Below, in pieces: positions 7,871 to 16,254 of a stretch of DNA of 44,273 bases; within the stretch, counting starts at the first letter, position 1, and every line of letters begins with the position of its first letter. The notes under the pieces are model-generated. The model ran no database searches and had not been told where the DNA came from. It saw nothing but the letters and a program-made list of their open reading frames with translations. Origin of the DNA: Pseudoruegeria aquimaris (GTDB lineage Bacteria; Pseudomonadota; Alphaproteobacteria; Rhodobacterales; Rhodobacteraceae); contig NZ_FWFQ01000027.1 in assembly GCF_900172235.1 (NCBI RefSeq), forward strand, positions 1-44,273, read 5' to 3'. Position numbers and translations under genes: made by a program.

Positions 7871-8968
7871 ATGGCCGAGATCATCATTGAGAACCTGCAG
7901 AAGATGTTCGGCGAATTCACCGCCGTGCAGTCGTCCTCCTTCACCATCGAGGACGGCGAGTTCTTCATGCTGCTGGGGCCATCGGGCTGCGGCAAGACGA
8001 CGACACTGCGCATGATCGCGGGGCTGGAATTGCCCACCTCGGGCGAGATCTATCTCGATGGCGAAGAGGTCAGCCAGCGCCCGGCGAGCCAGCGCGACAT
8101 CGCCTTCGTCTTCCAGATGTTCGCCCTCTATCCGCACATGAAAGTGGGCCAGAACCTGCGCTATCCGCTGATCAGCCAAGGGATGGGGCGGGCCGAGGCC
8201 AACGCCAAGGTCGCCGAGGTTGCGAAGATCCTCGGCATCGAAGGCATTCTCGATCGCCCGGTCGGCGGGCTCTCCGGCGGCGATCGCCAGCGCGTGGCGC
8301 TGGGCCGGGCCATCGTGCGCGAGCCCAAGGCTTTCATGATGGACGAACCGCTCGGCGCGCTGGATGCGGAATTCCGCGAGCATATGGCCGAAGAACTGCG
8401 CGCCCTGCACGATCGCATGGGCGCCACCACCGTCTACGTCACCCACGATCAGCTGGAGGCGATGCAGATGGGCGACAAGATCGTGGTGATGAACCACGGC
8501 GTGGTGGAGCAATTCGGCACGCCGCAGGACGTCTATGACAAGCCGGCCACCATGTTCGTCGCCGATTTCATCGGCGCGCCCTCGATGAATTTCCTCACGT
8601 TCGCCGGCAGCGTCCGGCCGGGGCAGGATACGGTCGAGCTTGACGGGGCCACCTTCGGCGTGCCCCGCCAGATCGGCGCGGCGCAAGGGGATCTGGTGTT
8701 CGGCGTGCGCCCGGAGCACGTGGGCTTCGACGACGCCAGCCCCTACCGCGGGCGGATCGATGCCACCGAGTATCTCGGCACCACCCAGATCGTCACCGTG
8801 GCAACGCCCAACGGCGATCTCAAGGCGCGTATCCCGTCCAGCGAGGTGGTGCGAGAAGGCGAGAGCGTGGGGCTCACATTCCGAGCCGAGACGATCACCC
8901 TCTTCGAACGATCGAGCGGGCGGGCGCTGCGATCCGAACTCAACAAGGAGGTCGTAGCCGATGTCTGA
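7871..8968 (+). CDS. ABC transporter ATP-binding protein 1 (MalK/UgpC type)
   Basis: A 365-residue ATPase. It has Walker A GPSGCGKTTT near residue 40, the Q-loop FQMFALYPHM, the signature LSGGDRQRVALGRA with Asp where Glu/Gln is common, Walker B FMMDEPLGALDA and the switch His in VTHDQLEAM. A C-terminal OB-fold (TOBE) region follows (VFGVRPEHVGF). It starts four bases after the small membrane gene and overlaps the second ATPase by eight bases. The operon has two non-identical ATPases, so the transporter probably uses a heterodimer, as in glycerol and some polyol importers, rather than a MalK-like homodimer. Confidence 0.92.
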   Translation: MAEIIIENLQKMFGEFTAVQSSSFTIEDGEFFMLLGPSGCGKTTTLRMIAGLELPTSGEIYLDGEEVSQRPASQRDIAFVFQMFALYPHMKVGQNLRYPLISQGMGRAEANAKVAEVAKILGIEGILDRPVGGLSGGDRQRVALGRAIVREPKAFMMDEPLGALDAEFREHMAEELRALHDRMGATTVYVTHDQLEAMQMGDKIVVMNHGVVEQFGTPQDVYDKPATMFVADFIGAPSMNFLTFAGSVRPGQDTVELDGATFGVPRQIGAAQGDLVFGVRPEHVGFDDASPYRGRIDATEYLGTTQIVTVATPNGDLKARIPSSEVVREGESVGLTFRAETITLFERSSGRALRSELNKEVVADV

Positions 8969-9965
8969 AGTCGTCCTTGAAAGTGTCAGCAAGCGCTTCG
9001 GCGACACGCTGGCCTTGGCCGATGTCTCCATGGTGGTGCCGGACGGCGCCTTCGTTGTGCTGCTCGGCCCCACCGGCGCGGGCAAGACGACGACGTTGCG
9101 CCTGATCGCCGGGCTCGACCGGCCTGACACGGGCAACATCGTCATCGCCGGGCAGAGCGTGCTGGATTACACCCCCGCGCAGCGCGACGTGGCGATGGTG
9201 TTCCAGCAGTATTCTCTCTACCCGCATCTCACCGTGCGCGAGAACCTTGCCTTCCCGCTGAAATCGCCGCTTCTGAACACGCCGGCGGACGAAGTCGAAC
9301 GCAAGGTGCGGGCCGTCGCCGAGACCCTTCGGATCCCGCACAAGCTCGACAACAAGGCCACCGAGCTTTCGGGCGGCGAGATGCAGCGGGTTTCGATCGG
9401 GCGGGCGCTGGTGCGCCAGCCGCAGATCTACCTGATGGACGAGCCGCTCTCCTCGCTCGACGCCAAGCTGCGCGCCGAATTGCGGGTGGAGCTGAAGCAC
9501 ATCCAGGCCAACCTCGGCGCAACGATGCTTTACGTTACCCACGACCAGATCGAAGCGATGACGATGGCCACCCACATCGGCGTGCTGGAGGAGGGGCGGC
9601 TCGTGCAGTTCGGGGCCCCCCGTGACGTGTATGAGAACCCGGTCAGCACCTATGTGGCCACGCGGCTTGGCCAGCCCCGGATCAACCTCCTGCCGGCGGA
9701 TCTGTTCCCGGGTGCACCCAGCGGGGCCGAAACCATCGGCCTGCGCCCGGAGCACATCGTGCAGGGCGAGGGCCAACCGGCCACGGTGCTGCGGGTGGAG
9801 CACCTCGGGGATCAGACCCGCCTGCACCTGCGGTTCGGCGGCCATGAGGTCGTGACGACGACGGAGGTGCACAGCCACCACGCACAGGGCGACGAGATCT
9901 CGATCCGCCCGCAATCCGCCCTTTATTTCGATGCCGCCGGCACATGCATGACGACGGGAGCCTGA
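8961..9965 (+). CDS. ABC transporter ATP-binding protein 2
   Basis: A 334-residue ATPase. It has Walker A GPTGAGKTTT, the Q-loop FQQYSLYPHL, the signature LSGGEMQRVSIGRA, Walker B YLMDEPLSSLDAKLR and the switch His in VTHDQIEAM. The C-terminal TOBE-like part (IGLRPEHIVQGEG) is shorter than in the first ATPase. Translation starts inside the end of the previous gene, with AAGGAGG at 8945-8951 as ribosome site. Both ATPases keep all catalytic motifs, so the pair is not an active/degenerate arrangement. The kinase gene follows after a two-base gap. Confidence 0.92.
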   Translation: MSEVVLESVSKRFGDTLALADVSMVVPDGAFVVLLGPTGAGKTTTLRLIAGLDRPDTGNIVIAGQSVLDYTPAQRDVAMVFQQYSLYPHLTVRENLAFPLKSPLLNTPADEVERKVRAVAETLRIPHKLDNKATELSGGEMQRVSIGRALVRQPQIYLMDEPLSSLDAKLRAELRVELKHIQANLGATMLYVTHDQIEAMTMATHIGVLEEGRLVQFGAPRDVYENPVSTYVATRLGQPRINLLPADLFPGAPSGAETIGLRPEHIVQGEGQPATVLRVEHLGDQTRLHLRFGGHEVVTTTEVHSHHAQGDEISIRPQSALYFDAAGTCMTTGA

Positions 9966-9967
9966 GC

Positions 9968-11581
9968 ATGAAACAGTTCATCAACGCGAAAGAAGATCTT
10001 GTCACTGAAGCCATTGACGGTGTGCTGCGCACCGCCGGCGGGCGGCTGGCTCGGCTCGACGGCTTCCCGCATATCAAGGTTGTCGTGCGCACCGATTGGG
10101 ACAAGTCGAAGGTCGCCATCGTGTCGGGCGGCGGCTCCGGGCATGAGCCCTCCCACGCCGGGTTCGTCGGGCGCGGGCTGCTGACGGCGGCCGTGTGCGG
10201 TGATGTGTTTGCCTCGCCGTCGGTGGATGCGGTTCTGGCGGGGATCCTCGCTGTTTCCGGCAAGGCGGGCTGCCTGCTGATCGTGAAGAACTACACCGGG
10301 GACAGGCTGAATTTCGGCCTCGCCGCAGAGCGCGCCCGCGCCTTCGGGATCAAGGTGCGCATGGTGATCGTGGACGACGACGTGGCCCTGCCGGATCTGC
10401 CGCAGCCGCGCGGCGTGGCAGGCACGCTCTTCGTGCACAAGGTCGCTGGCCACCTCGCCGAGACCGGCGCCGATCTCGATACCGTGGCCGACGCGGCGCA
10501 AGCCGTGATCGAGAACGTGGTGTCGATTGGCATGTCGCTGGATACCTGCACCATCCCCGGCTCTCCGAAGGAAGAGCGGATCGGCGCGGGCATGGCTGAA
10601 CTCGGGCTCGGGATCCACGGCGAAGCCGGGATCGAGCAGGTGCAGTTCGAAGGCGCGCGCCATGCGATGTCTTTGGTGGTGGATCGTCTCGCGCCGCGGG
10701 CAGGGGACGGCCCCTTCGTCGCCCTGCTGAACAACCTCGGCGGCACCACGCCGCTTGAGATGAGCGTTCTGGCCGAAGAACTGGCCCGCTCGTCCATCGG
10801 CAGCCAGATCCGCTGGATGATCGGCCCGGCGCCCCTGATGACATCGCTCGACATGCGCGGCTTCTCCGTGTCGCTGTTGTCGGTCTCCACCGTTCAGGAA
10901 GAGGCCCTTCGCAGCGCGGTCGGCCCGGGGGGGTGGCCGGGGATGCAGGGCTTCGGCGAGGTCGAAGTTCGGCCCCTCCCGGACGGGCTCTCGCCGATCC
11001 AGCCTCTGCCGTCCCAACATGTCGGCAATGCTGCCCTGCTGGCCAAGTGCTGCACGCTGATGATCGAGGCGGAGGATGCGCTGAACGCGCTGGACGCGAA
11101 ATCGGGGGATGGGGATACCGGCTCCACACTGTCCACCGCGGCGCGGGCGCTGATCGCCAGCACCGATCGCCTGCCGCTGGCGGATCTCACCCAACTCTAC
11201 CGCGCCATCGGGCTGGAGCTGAGCCAGACGATGGGCGGTTCCTCCGGCGTGCTGCTCGCAATCTTCTTCTCGGCCGCCGGGGATGCTTCGGCCAATGGCG
11301 CAGGCCCGGTGGACGCCCTGAAGGCCGGGCTGCTTCGGGTGCAGCAGGTGGGCGGCGCGCAGGTGGGCGACCGCACGATGATCGACGCGTTGGCACCTGC
11401 TCTTGAGGCTTTGCCGGACGGCATCGCCGCCGCCGCCGCGGCCGCCCGCAAAGGCGCCGATCATACGGCCCAGATCACCAAGGCCAAGGCGGGTCGGGCC
11501 AGCTACATCTCCGAAGCCAGCCTCGCCGGCCACAACGATCCCGGCGCCGAGGCCGTCGCGCTCCTGTTCGAAGGGCTCTGA
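9968..11581 (+). CDS. Dihydroxyacetone/erythrulose-type kinase, DhaK-DhaL fusion
   Basis: A 537-residue ATP-dependent kinase of the Dak family. The N-terminal DhaK domain (about 1-330) has the GGGSGHEPSHAGFVG substrate-binding segment and the His217 (LGLGIHGEAG) that binds the ketose covalently as a hemiaminal. The C-terminal DhaL domain has SGDGDTGST, supplying the Mg-ATP aspartates, and QTMGGSSGVLLAIF. The fusion is the ATP-type, not the PTS-type with separate DhaM. It starts two bases after the second ATPase gene, so the imported or oxidised substrate is probably phosphorylated here. Fused Dak enzymes act on dihydroxyacetone, and in tetritol pathways on D- or L-erythrulose; sequence does not separate these. 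Confidence 0.88.
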   Translation: MKQFINAKEDLVTEAIDGVLRTAGGRLARLDGFPHIKVVVRTDWDKSKVAIVSGGGSGHEPSHAGFVGRGLLTAAVCGDVFASPSVDAVLAGILAVSGKAGCLLIVKNYTGDRLNFGLAAERARAFGIKVRMVIVDDDVALPDLPQPRGVAGTLFVHKVAGHLAETGADLDTVADAAQAVIENVVSIGMSLDTCTIPGSPKEERIGAGMAELGLGIHGEAGIEQVQFEGARHAMSLVVDRLAPRAGDGPFVALLNNLGGTTPLEMSVLAEELARSSIGSQIRWMIGPAPLMTSLDMRGFSVSLLSVSTVQEEALRSAVGPGGWPGMQGFGEVEVRPLPDGLSPIQPLPSQHVGNAALLAKCCTLMIEAEDALNALDAKSGDGDTGSTLSTAARALIASTDRLPLADLTQLYRAIGLELSQTMGGSSGVLLAIFFSAAGDASANGAGPVDALKAGLLRVQQVGGAQVGDRTMIDALAPALEALPDGIAAAAAAARKGADHTAQITKAKAGRASYISEASLAGHNDPGAEAVALLFEGL

Positions 11582-11614
11582 CGCCGCCGGGCCAAGCGCG
11601 GAAGGCATGAAAAG

Positions 11615-11637
11615 GGGGCGCGGATCAACCGCGCCCC
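11615..11637. terminator. Bidirectional hairpin between the kinase and ALDH7 genes
   Basis: GGGGCGCGG (11615-11623) and CCGCGCCCC (11629-11637) form a perfect 9-bp stem with a 5-base loop. It lies between two convergent genes, preceded by AAA on the plus strand. Confidence 0.7.
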
Positions 11638-11659
11638 TGAACCGTTCCGGCAAGATGAG

Positions 11660-13201
11660 TCAGATCTCGAAAGAGACCCCCTGGGCGAGGGGTAGCTCCG
11701 CGGAGTAGTTCACGGTGTTGGTCTGCCGGCGCATGTAGGCTTTCCAGGCGTCGGAGCCGCTTTCGCGCCCGCCGCCGGTTTCCTTCTCGCCGCCGAAGGC
11801 ACCGCCGATCTCGGCGCCGGAGGGGCCGATGTTGACGTTGGCGATGCCGCAGTCAGAGCCGGCTGCCGAGACGAAGGCCTCGGCCTCGCGCATGTCGCGG
11901 GTGAAGATGCAGGAGGAAAGCCCCTGCGGCACGCCGTTCTGCATCGCGATGGCCTCGTCGAAAGCCTCATACTCCATGACGTAGAGAATCGGCGCGAAGG
12001 TTTCGGCGCGCACGATGGCGCTCTGGGCCGGCATTTCCACGATGGCCGGGGCCACGTAGGCGCCCCCCGCCGGCACGCCCTCGCGCACGCGCTCGCCGCC
12101 GTGGACGACTCCGCCCTCTGCGCGCGCCGCGGCCAGCGCATCGCTCATGGCCTGCGCCGCGGCTTCGTCGATCAGCGGGCCGACGAGCGTCGCGGGGTCC
12201 AACGGGGAGCCGATCGGCAGGCTGGCGTAGGCGGCCACGAGCTTGCGGGTGAGCTCTTCCTTGAGCGTTTCGTGCACGATCAGCCGCCGCAGCGAGGTGC
12301 AGCGCTGCCCGGCGGTGCCGACGGCGGAAAAGACGATGGCGCGCACGGCCATGTCCAGATCGGCGGAGGGCGCCACGATCATCGCGTTGTTGCCGCCGAG
12401 TTCGAGGATGGAGCGGCCGAAACGCGCGGCGACCTGCGGCGCGACGGCCCGGCCCATGCGGGTGGAACCCGTCGCCGAGATCACCGGCACCTGAGGGCTC
12501 TGCACCAGCGCCTCGCCAAGCTCCGCCCCGCCGATCACAACGTGGTGCAGGCCCTCCGGCGCATCCCCGAAGCGCGCGAGCGCACGTTTCAGGATCGCTT
12601 CGCAGGCAAGGGCCGTGAGCGGGGTCTTCTCGCTGGGCTTCCAGATCACCGGATCGCCGCAGACCAGCGCAATGGCGGCGTTCCAGCTCCAGACCGCCAC
12701 CGGGAAGTTGAAGGCGGTGATGACGCCCACGGGGCCGATCGGATGCCAGCTCTCCATCATCCGGTGCCCGGGGCGTTCGGACGCGATGGTCAGCCCGTAG
12801 AGCTGCCGCGACAGCCCGACGGCGAAATCGCAGATGTCGATCATCTCCTGCACCTCGCCAAGGCCCTCGGTGCGGATCTTGCCGGCCTCCAGCGAGACCA
12901 GCGTGCCCAGCGGCTCCTTGGCGGCGCGCAGCTCTTCGCCGAGCAGGCGCACCAACTCGCCGCGCCTTGGCGCCGGCACGCTGCGCCAATCAAGAAAGGC
13001 ACGCTGCGCGCTTTCGATCACGCCGCCCATGGCACCGGCGTGCGTCTGCCGAACCCGCGCCAGTTCGCTGCCGTCCACGGGGGAGCGCACGGCAAGGCTG
13101 CCTCCGCTCACGGCCTCGTCGGTGAGATCCAGCGCGGTCCGGCAGGCCGCCCAGGCCTCGGCCACGGTTTCGCTTTGCATCCTGTCAGCCATCCTGTTCA
13201 T
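11660..13201 (-). CDS. ALDH7-type aldehyde dehydrogenase, likely aminoadipate-semialdehyde / piperideine-6-carboxylate dehydrogenase
   Basis: A 513-residue NAD(P)-dependent aldehyde dehydrogenase. It shows the catalytic pair [10 protein letters not shown] (Glu) and [13 protein letters not shown] (Cys, near residue 300), and the ALDH7 (antiquitin) C-terminal pattern [18 protein letters not shown] followed by [14 protein letters not shown]7 enzymes oxidise alpha-aminoadipate semialdehyde, in equilibrium with piperideine-6-carboxylate, to alpha-aminoadipate. The ATG at 13201 overlaps the stop of the lysine dehydrogenase-like gene by four bases, so the product of that enzyme is handed to this one. 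A farther upstream start is rejected because it would run deep into the neighbouring gene. Confidence 0.88.
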   Translation of the reverse strand: MNRMADRMQSETVAEAWAACRTALDLTDEAVSGGSLAVRSPVDGSELARVRQTHAGAMGGVIESAQRAFLDWRSVPAPRRGELVRLLGEELRAAKEPLGTLVSLEAGKIRTEGLGEVQEMIDICDFAVGLSRQLYGLTIASERPGHRMMESWHPIGPVGVITAFNFPVAVWSWNAAIALVCGDPVIWKPSEKTPLTALACEAILKRALARFGDAPEGLHHVVIGGAELGEALVQSPQVPVISATGSTRMGRAVAPQVAARFGRSILELGGNNAMIVAPSADLDMAVRAIVFSAVGTAGQRCTSLRRLIVHETLKEELTRKLVAAYASLPIGSPLDPATLVGPLIDEAAAQAMSDALAAARAEGGVVHGGERVREGVPAGGAYVAPAIVEMPAQSAIVRAETFAPILYVMEYEAFDEAIAMQNGVPQGLSSCIFTRDMREAEAFVSAAGSDCGIANVNIGPSGAEIGGAFGGEKETGGGRESGSDAWKAYMRRQTNTVNYSAELPLAQGVSFEI

Positions 13202-14301
13202 GCGGCCCCCTTGAGTTCGGTGATGTTGCCGGCCAGGTAGAGCTGGCCGAATTCGGTGGAGAGGAACTCCGAAAGCGGAACGTCCTGCTGCGAGATGAAC
13301 CCGCGCCGCGGCAGCGCGCCGCGCCGCATCAGCTCCACCACGCCGCAGACACCCGCCGCGGTGGTGATCTGGATCGCGCTCCAATGGGCGCCGCCCACCT
13401 GCCGTGCGTAGGTCTTGTTCAGGAAACTGTGCTCGCGGTAGGCGCCGTCGATCCAGCCCGTCGCGGTGCAATGGACGATCACCACGTCCTGTTCCGTGCG
13501 GGGCAGGGCGGCCTCGAAGATCTCCTTCATCAGGTCGCGGCGGGAGGCGAGTTGCAGATCCTGCAGCAGCAGCTTCACCACGTCCCGGTGGCCGGGGTAG
13601 CGGATGGTGCGGTAGGTCACCTGCCGGGCCTTGCCGGCAAGCGCCTCGGCCAGAGTGCCCAGCCCGCCGGAGGTGTTGAAACACTCGTAGTCCACCCCGT
13701 CGAGGCTGAAGGTTTCAAGCCCCTCCAGCGGCGCAAGCTTCTGAAGCGTGCCGTCCTGCACCGCGTCGCAGGGGTTGCAATACTCGTTGATCAGCCCGTC
13801 GGTGGACCACGTCAGATTGTATTTCAGCGCGTTGGTGGGGAACTGCGGCAGCGCCCCGACACGCAGCGAGAGCGTATCGAGCCTGTCGAACCGCCTGGCC
13901 AGATCGGCCCCCGCGATGCCGACGAAGCCCGGCGCGAGCCCGCATTGGGGCATGAAGGCCGTGTCGGCCTCCTCGGCGAGGCTGCGCACGGCCTCGGTGG
14001 CGGCCACGTCCTCGGTGAGATCGAAGTAATGGGCGCCGGCGCGCCGCGCGCCCTCCGCTATGCTCGGCGTGAGGAAGAAGGGCGCGGCGCTGATCGCGGC
14101 GTCGCAATCGGCAAGCACGGCCGCCACGCCCGCCGCATCCGATCCGTCAACCTGCCGGACCTGCACGCCGGGGGTCTCCAGCCGCTTGAGCGCGGCGAGA
14201 TCGCTGTCGGCGATGATGACCCGATAGTTGCGCGATGCCGATAGAAAGGCGGCGATCGTCTGCCCGATCTTGCCGGCCCCGATGATGCAGACTGTCCACA
14301 T
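13198..14301 (-). CDS. Saccharopine dehydrogenase-family protein, likely L-lysine 6-dehydrogenase
   Basis: A 367-residue protein with an N-terminal Rossmann motif ([15 protein letters not shown]) and the saccharopine dehydrogenase-family core ([38 protein letters not shown]-type loop [24 protein letters not shown]). The single-domain length of about 370 residues fits bacterial lysine 6-dehydrogenase, which deaminates lysine directly to piperideine-6-carboxylate. It does not fit bifunctional LKR/SDH, and no lysine-ketoglutarate reductase gene is adjacent. GGGAGGACACAGG precedes the ATG at 14301. It lies between an Lrp regulator and an ALDH7 gene, which supports lysine catabolism. Saccharopine dehydrogenase (glutamate-forming) is the main alternative. 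Confidence 0.78.
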   Translation of the reverse strand: MWTVCIIGAGKIGQTIAAFLSASRNYRVIIADSDLAALKRLETPGVQVRQVDGSDAAGVAAVLADCDAAISAAPFFLTPSIAEGARRAGAHYFDLTEDVAATEAVRSLAEEADTAFMPQCGLAPGFVGIAGADLARRFDRLDTLSLRVGALPQFPTNALKYNLTWSTDGLINEYCNPCDAVQDGTLQKLAPLEGLETFSLDGVDYECFNTSGGLGTLAEALAGKARQVTYRTIRYPGHRDVVKLLLQDLQLASRRDLMKEIFEAALPRTEQDVVIVHCTATGWIDGAYREHSFLNKTYARQVGGAHWSAIQITTAAGVCGVVELMRRGALPRRGFISQQDVPLSEFLSTEFGQLYLAGNITELKGAA

Positions 14302-14369
14302 CCTGTGTCCTCCCGATGTTGCCTCCCCTTCAGGCTGAAGCGGCGGCGGCGCGGGCGGGAGTGGGCAAA

Positions 14370-14398
14370 TTGCCGAAGGTTTTCGGATCCGCCGGCAA
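14370..14398. promoter_or_regulatory. Inverted repeat upstream of the lysine genes, possible Lrp site
   Basis: TTGCCG (14370-14375) and CGGCAA (14393-14398) form an inverted repeat in the 126-bp gap between the Lrp gene and the dehydrogenase it probably controls. The inner part holds CCGAAGGTTTTCGG. Assignment to Lrp is inference from position. Confidence 0.3.
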
Positions 14399-14427
14399 AG
14401 TGGCGGCGTATCCGTCAAGGCGGCGGA

Positions 14428-14925
14428 TCAGCCGAGAAACTGTTCGGTGATCCTCTGGGCCGTCTCGTCGTAGCGGCGGTCGAAGCGGCTGCCGAAGACG
14501 ATGGAGGTCTTGGTGCGCAGCACCCCCGGAATTTCGCCGATCTCGTCCACGATGGCGTCCAGATCGTCGATGCGGGGAGCTTCGAGTTGCAGGAAGAGAT
14601 CGAACTCGCCGTTGATCGACAGGCAGACCCGCGCCTCGCTGTATTGCGACAGGCGCTGGATGATCTTGCGGGTTTCAGGCTGCTTCACTTCCAGAAGCAC
14701 CAGCGCCTGGATGCCCTCCTTCTCGGGGGCGCGGGCCAGAACGACGGAATAGCCCGCGATGATGCCCTCCCGCTCCATGCGCGTGATGCGCTCGTGCACG
14801 GTGGAGCGCGGCACCCCGAGGCGGGCGGCGATGGTGGTGGTGCTTTCGCGGGCGTTGCGCTGCAACTCGGCGATGATGCGGCGGTCCAGCGCGTCGCGGA
14901 ACCATGTGGCGGCGGTGTTCGTCAT
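14428..14925 (-). CDS. Lrp/AsnC-family transcriptional regulator
   Basis: A 165-residue regulator with an N-terminal winged helix-turn-helix (LDRRIIAELQRNARESTTTIAARLGVPRSTVHERITRMEREGII) and a C-terminal RAM ligand-binding domain (VLLEVKQ... INGEFDLFLQLE ... IPGVLRTKTSIVF). It is transcribed in the same direction as the lysine dehydrogenase and ALDH7 genes, 126 bases upstream of them. Lrp-type activators that respond to the amino acid substrate commonly control roseobacter amino acid catabolism, so lysine or a close intermediate is the likely effector. That ligand is inferred, not visible. Confidence 0.9.
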   Translation of the reverse strand: MTNTAATWFRDALDRRIIAELQRNARESTTTIAARLGVPRSTVHERITRMEREGIIAGYSVVLARAPEKEGIQALVLLEVKQPETRKIIQRLSQYSEARVCLSINGEFDLFLQLEAPRIDDLDAIVDEIGEIPGVLRTKTSIVFGSRFDRRYDETAQRITEQFLG

Positions 14926-14958
14926 ATCGTCAGAATGCGCGCTGATGCCGGCAGATTG

Positions 14959-16128
14959 TCAAGCCCGCGCCGCCGACCATTCAAGCCCACGGATCGCGCC
15001 GCGCAGCTCAGCCAATCCGCGCAGGCGGCCGATGGCGGGGTAGCCCGGCGTGCTCTCGCGCCCCAGATCGGTGAGGATCTGGTGGCCGTGGTCGGGGCGC
15101 ATCGGGATCTGCACGCCGTCCGCCTTCTCGGCGGCCAGCAGGGCGCTGAGCACCGCCATCATGTCGAGATCGCCGGCCAGATGCGCATCCTCGTGGAAGG
15201 AGCGCGGGTCAGTTTCGCGCTTGGTGGCGCGCAGGTGGGCGAAATGGATGCGCGGCGCCAGCGCCTCGATCATGGCCGGCAGGTCATTATCGGGGCGCAC
15301 GCCGAGGGAGCCGGTGCAGAAGGTGAAGCCGTTCTCCGGCGCGTCCACCATGGCGGCAATGTCCTGCAGATCGGTGAAGGAGGACACGATGCGCGGCAGG
15401 CCGAAGAGCGGGCGGGGCGGATCGTCGGGGTGGATGGCGAGGGTGAAGCCCTCGGCCTTGGCCACGGGCACCACGATCTCCAGGAAGGCCTTGAGGCGGG
15501 CCTTGAGCCCTGCGGCGTCGATGCCGTCGTAGCGGGCCAGTTGGGCGCGGAAGCTTTCGAGCGAATAGCTTTCCTCGCTGCCCGGCAAGCCAGCGATGAT
15601 GGTGGCCTGAAGCTTGGCGCGATCTTCTTGGGATGAGGCGTCAAACCACGCCTGCGCGAGCGCCTTGTCGGCCTCGGAATAGTCGGCTTCCGCCCCCGCG
15701 CGTTGCAGGATCAGCAGATCGAAGGCGGCATAGGCGGCGAAGTCGAAGCGCAGGGCGCGGGCGCCGTCGGGCATCTCGTAGGTGAGATCGGTGCGGGTCC
15801 AGTCCAGCACCGGCATGAAGTTGTAGCAGATCGTGCGCACGCCCTGCCGCGCCAGCCGGCGCGCGGTTTCGGCCCAGTTTTCCGCAAGCGCTTCCCAGCC
15901 GGGGGCGCCTGTCTTGATGTCTTCGTGCACGGGGATGCTTTCCACCACGGCCCAGCTCAGGCCGGCGGCCTCGATCATCGCCTTGCGCGCGGCGATCTCC
16001 TCTTCCGGCCAGATCGCGCCGTTGGGCTGATCGTGCAGCGCGGTGACGACGCCCGTGGCCCCCGCCTGCCGCACATCCGCCAGCGAAACGGGATCTTTCG
16101 GCCCGAACCAGCGCCAACATTCCTGCAT
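14959..16128 (-). CDS. uxuA: Mannonate dehydratase UxuA
   Basis: A 389-residue UxuA-family protein that dehydrates D-mannonate to 2-keto-3-deoxygluconate, with a TIM-barrel xylose isomerase-like fold. Family features seen are the N-terminal MQECWRWFGPKDPVSLADVRQAGA pattern, AIHPDDPPRPLFGLPRI (metal-site His and Asp), CTGSLGVRPDND, IHFAHLRATKRE, FHEDAHLAGDLDM and RPDHGHQIL. GGGAGGAAAG precedes the ATG at 16128. It is divergent from the GH31 gene and 33 bases upstream of the Lrp gene on the same strand. No uxaC or uxuB is in the window, so the rest of a hexuronate route would lie elsewhere. Confidence 0.9.
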   Translation of the reverse strand: MQECWRWFGPKDPVSLADVRQAGATGVVTALHDQPNGAIWPEEEIAARKAMIEAAGLSWAVVESIPVHEDIKTGAPGWEALAENWAETARRLARQGVRTICYNFMPVLDWTRTDLTYEMPDGARALRFDFAAYAAFDLLILQRAGAEADYSEADKALAQAWFDASSQEDRAKLQATIIAGLPGSEESYSLESFRAQLARYDGIDAAGLKARLKAFLEIVVPVAKAEGFTLAIHPDDPPRPLFGLPRIVSSFTDLQDIAAMVDAPENGFTFCTGSLGVRPDNDLPAMIEALAPRIHFAHLRATKRETDPRSFHEDAHLAGDLDMMAVLSALLAAEKADGVQIPMRPDHGHQILTDLGRESTPGYPAIGRLRGLAELRGAIRGLEWSAARA

Positions 16129-16254
16129 GATCTTTCCTCCCGCTTCCCACGTGCGGGGCCACCTAAGCCGCTGATTTGCCGAATGTCGAGAGAGAAGCGA
16201 CCTTGGGGCAACTTCGCGGCTAGGCAAGCCCGCGCGCTTGGCTACAGTGGCGCA

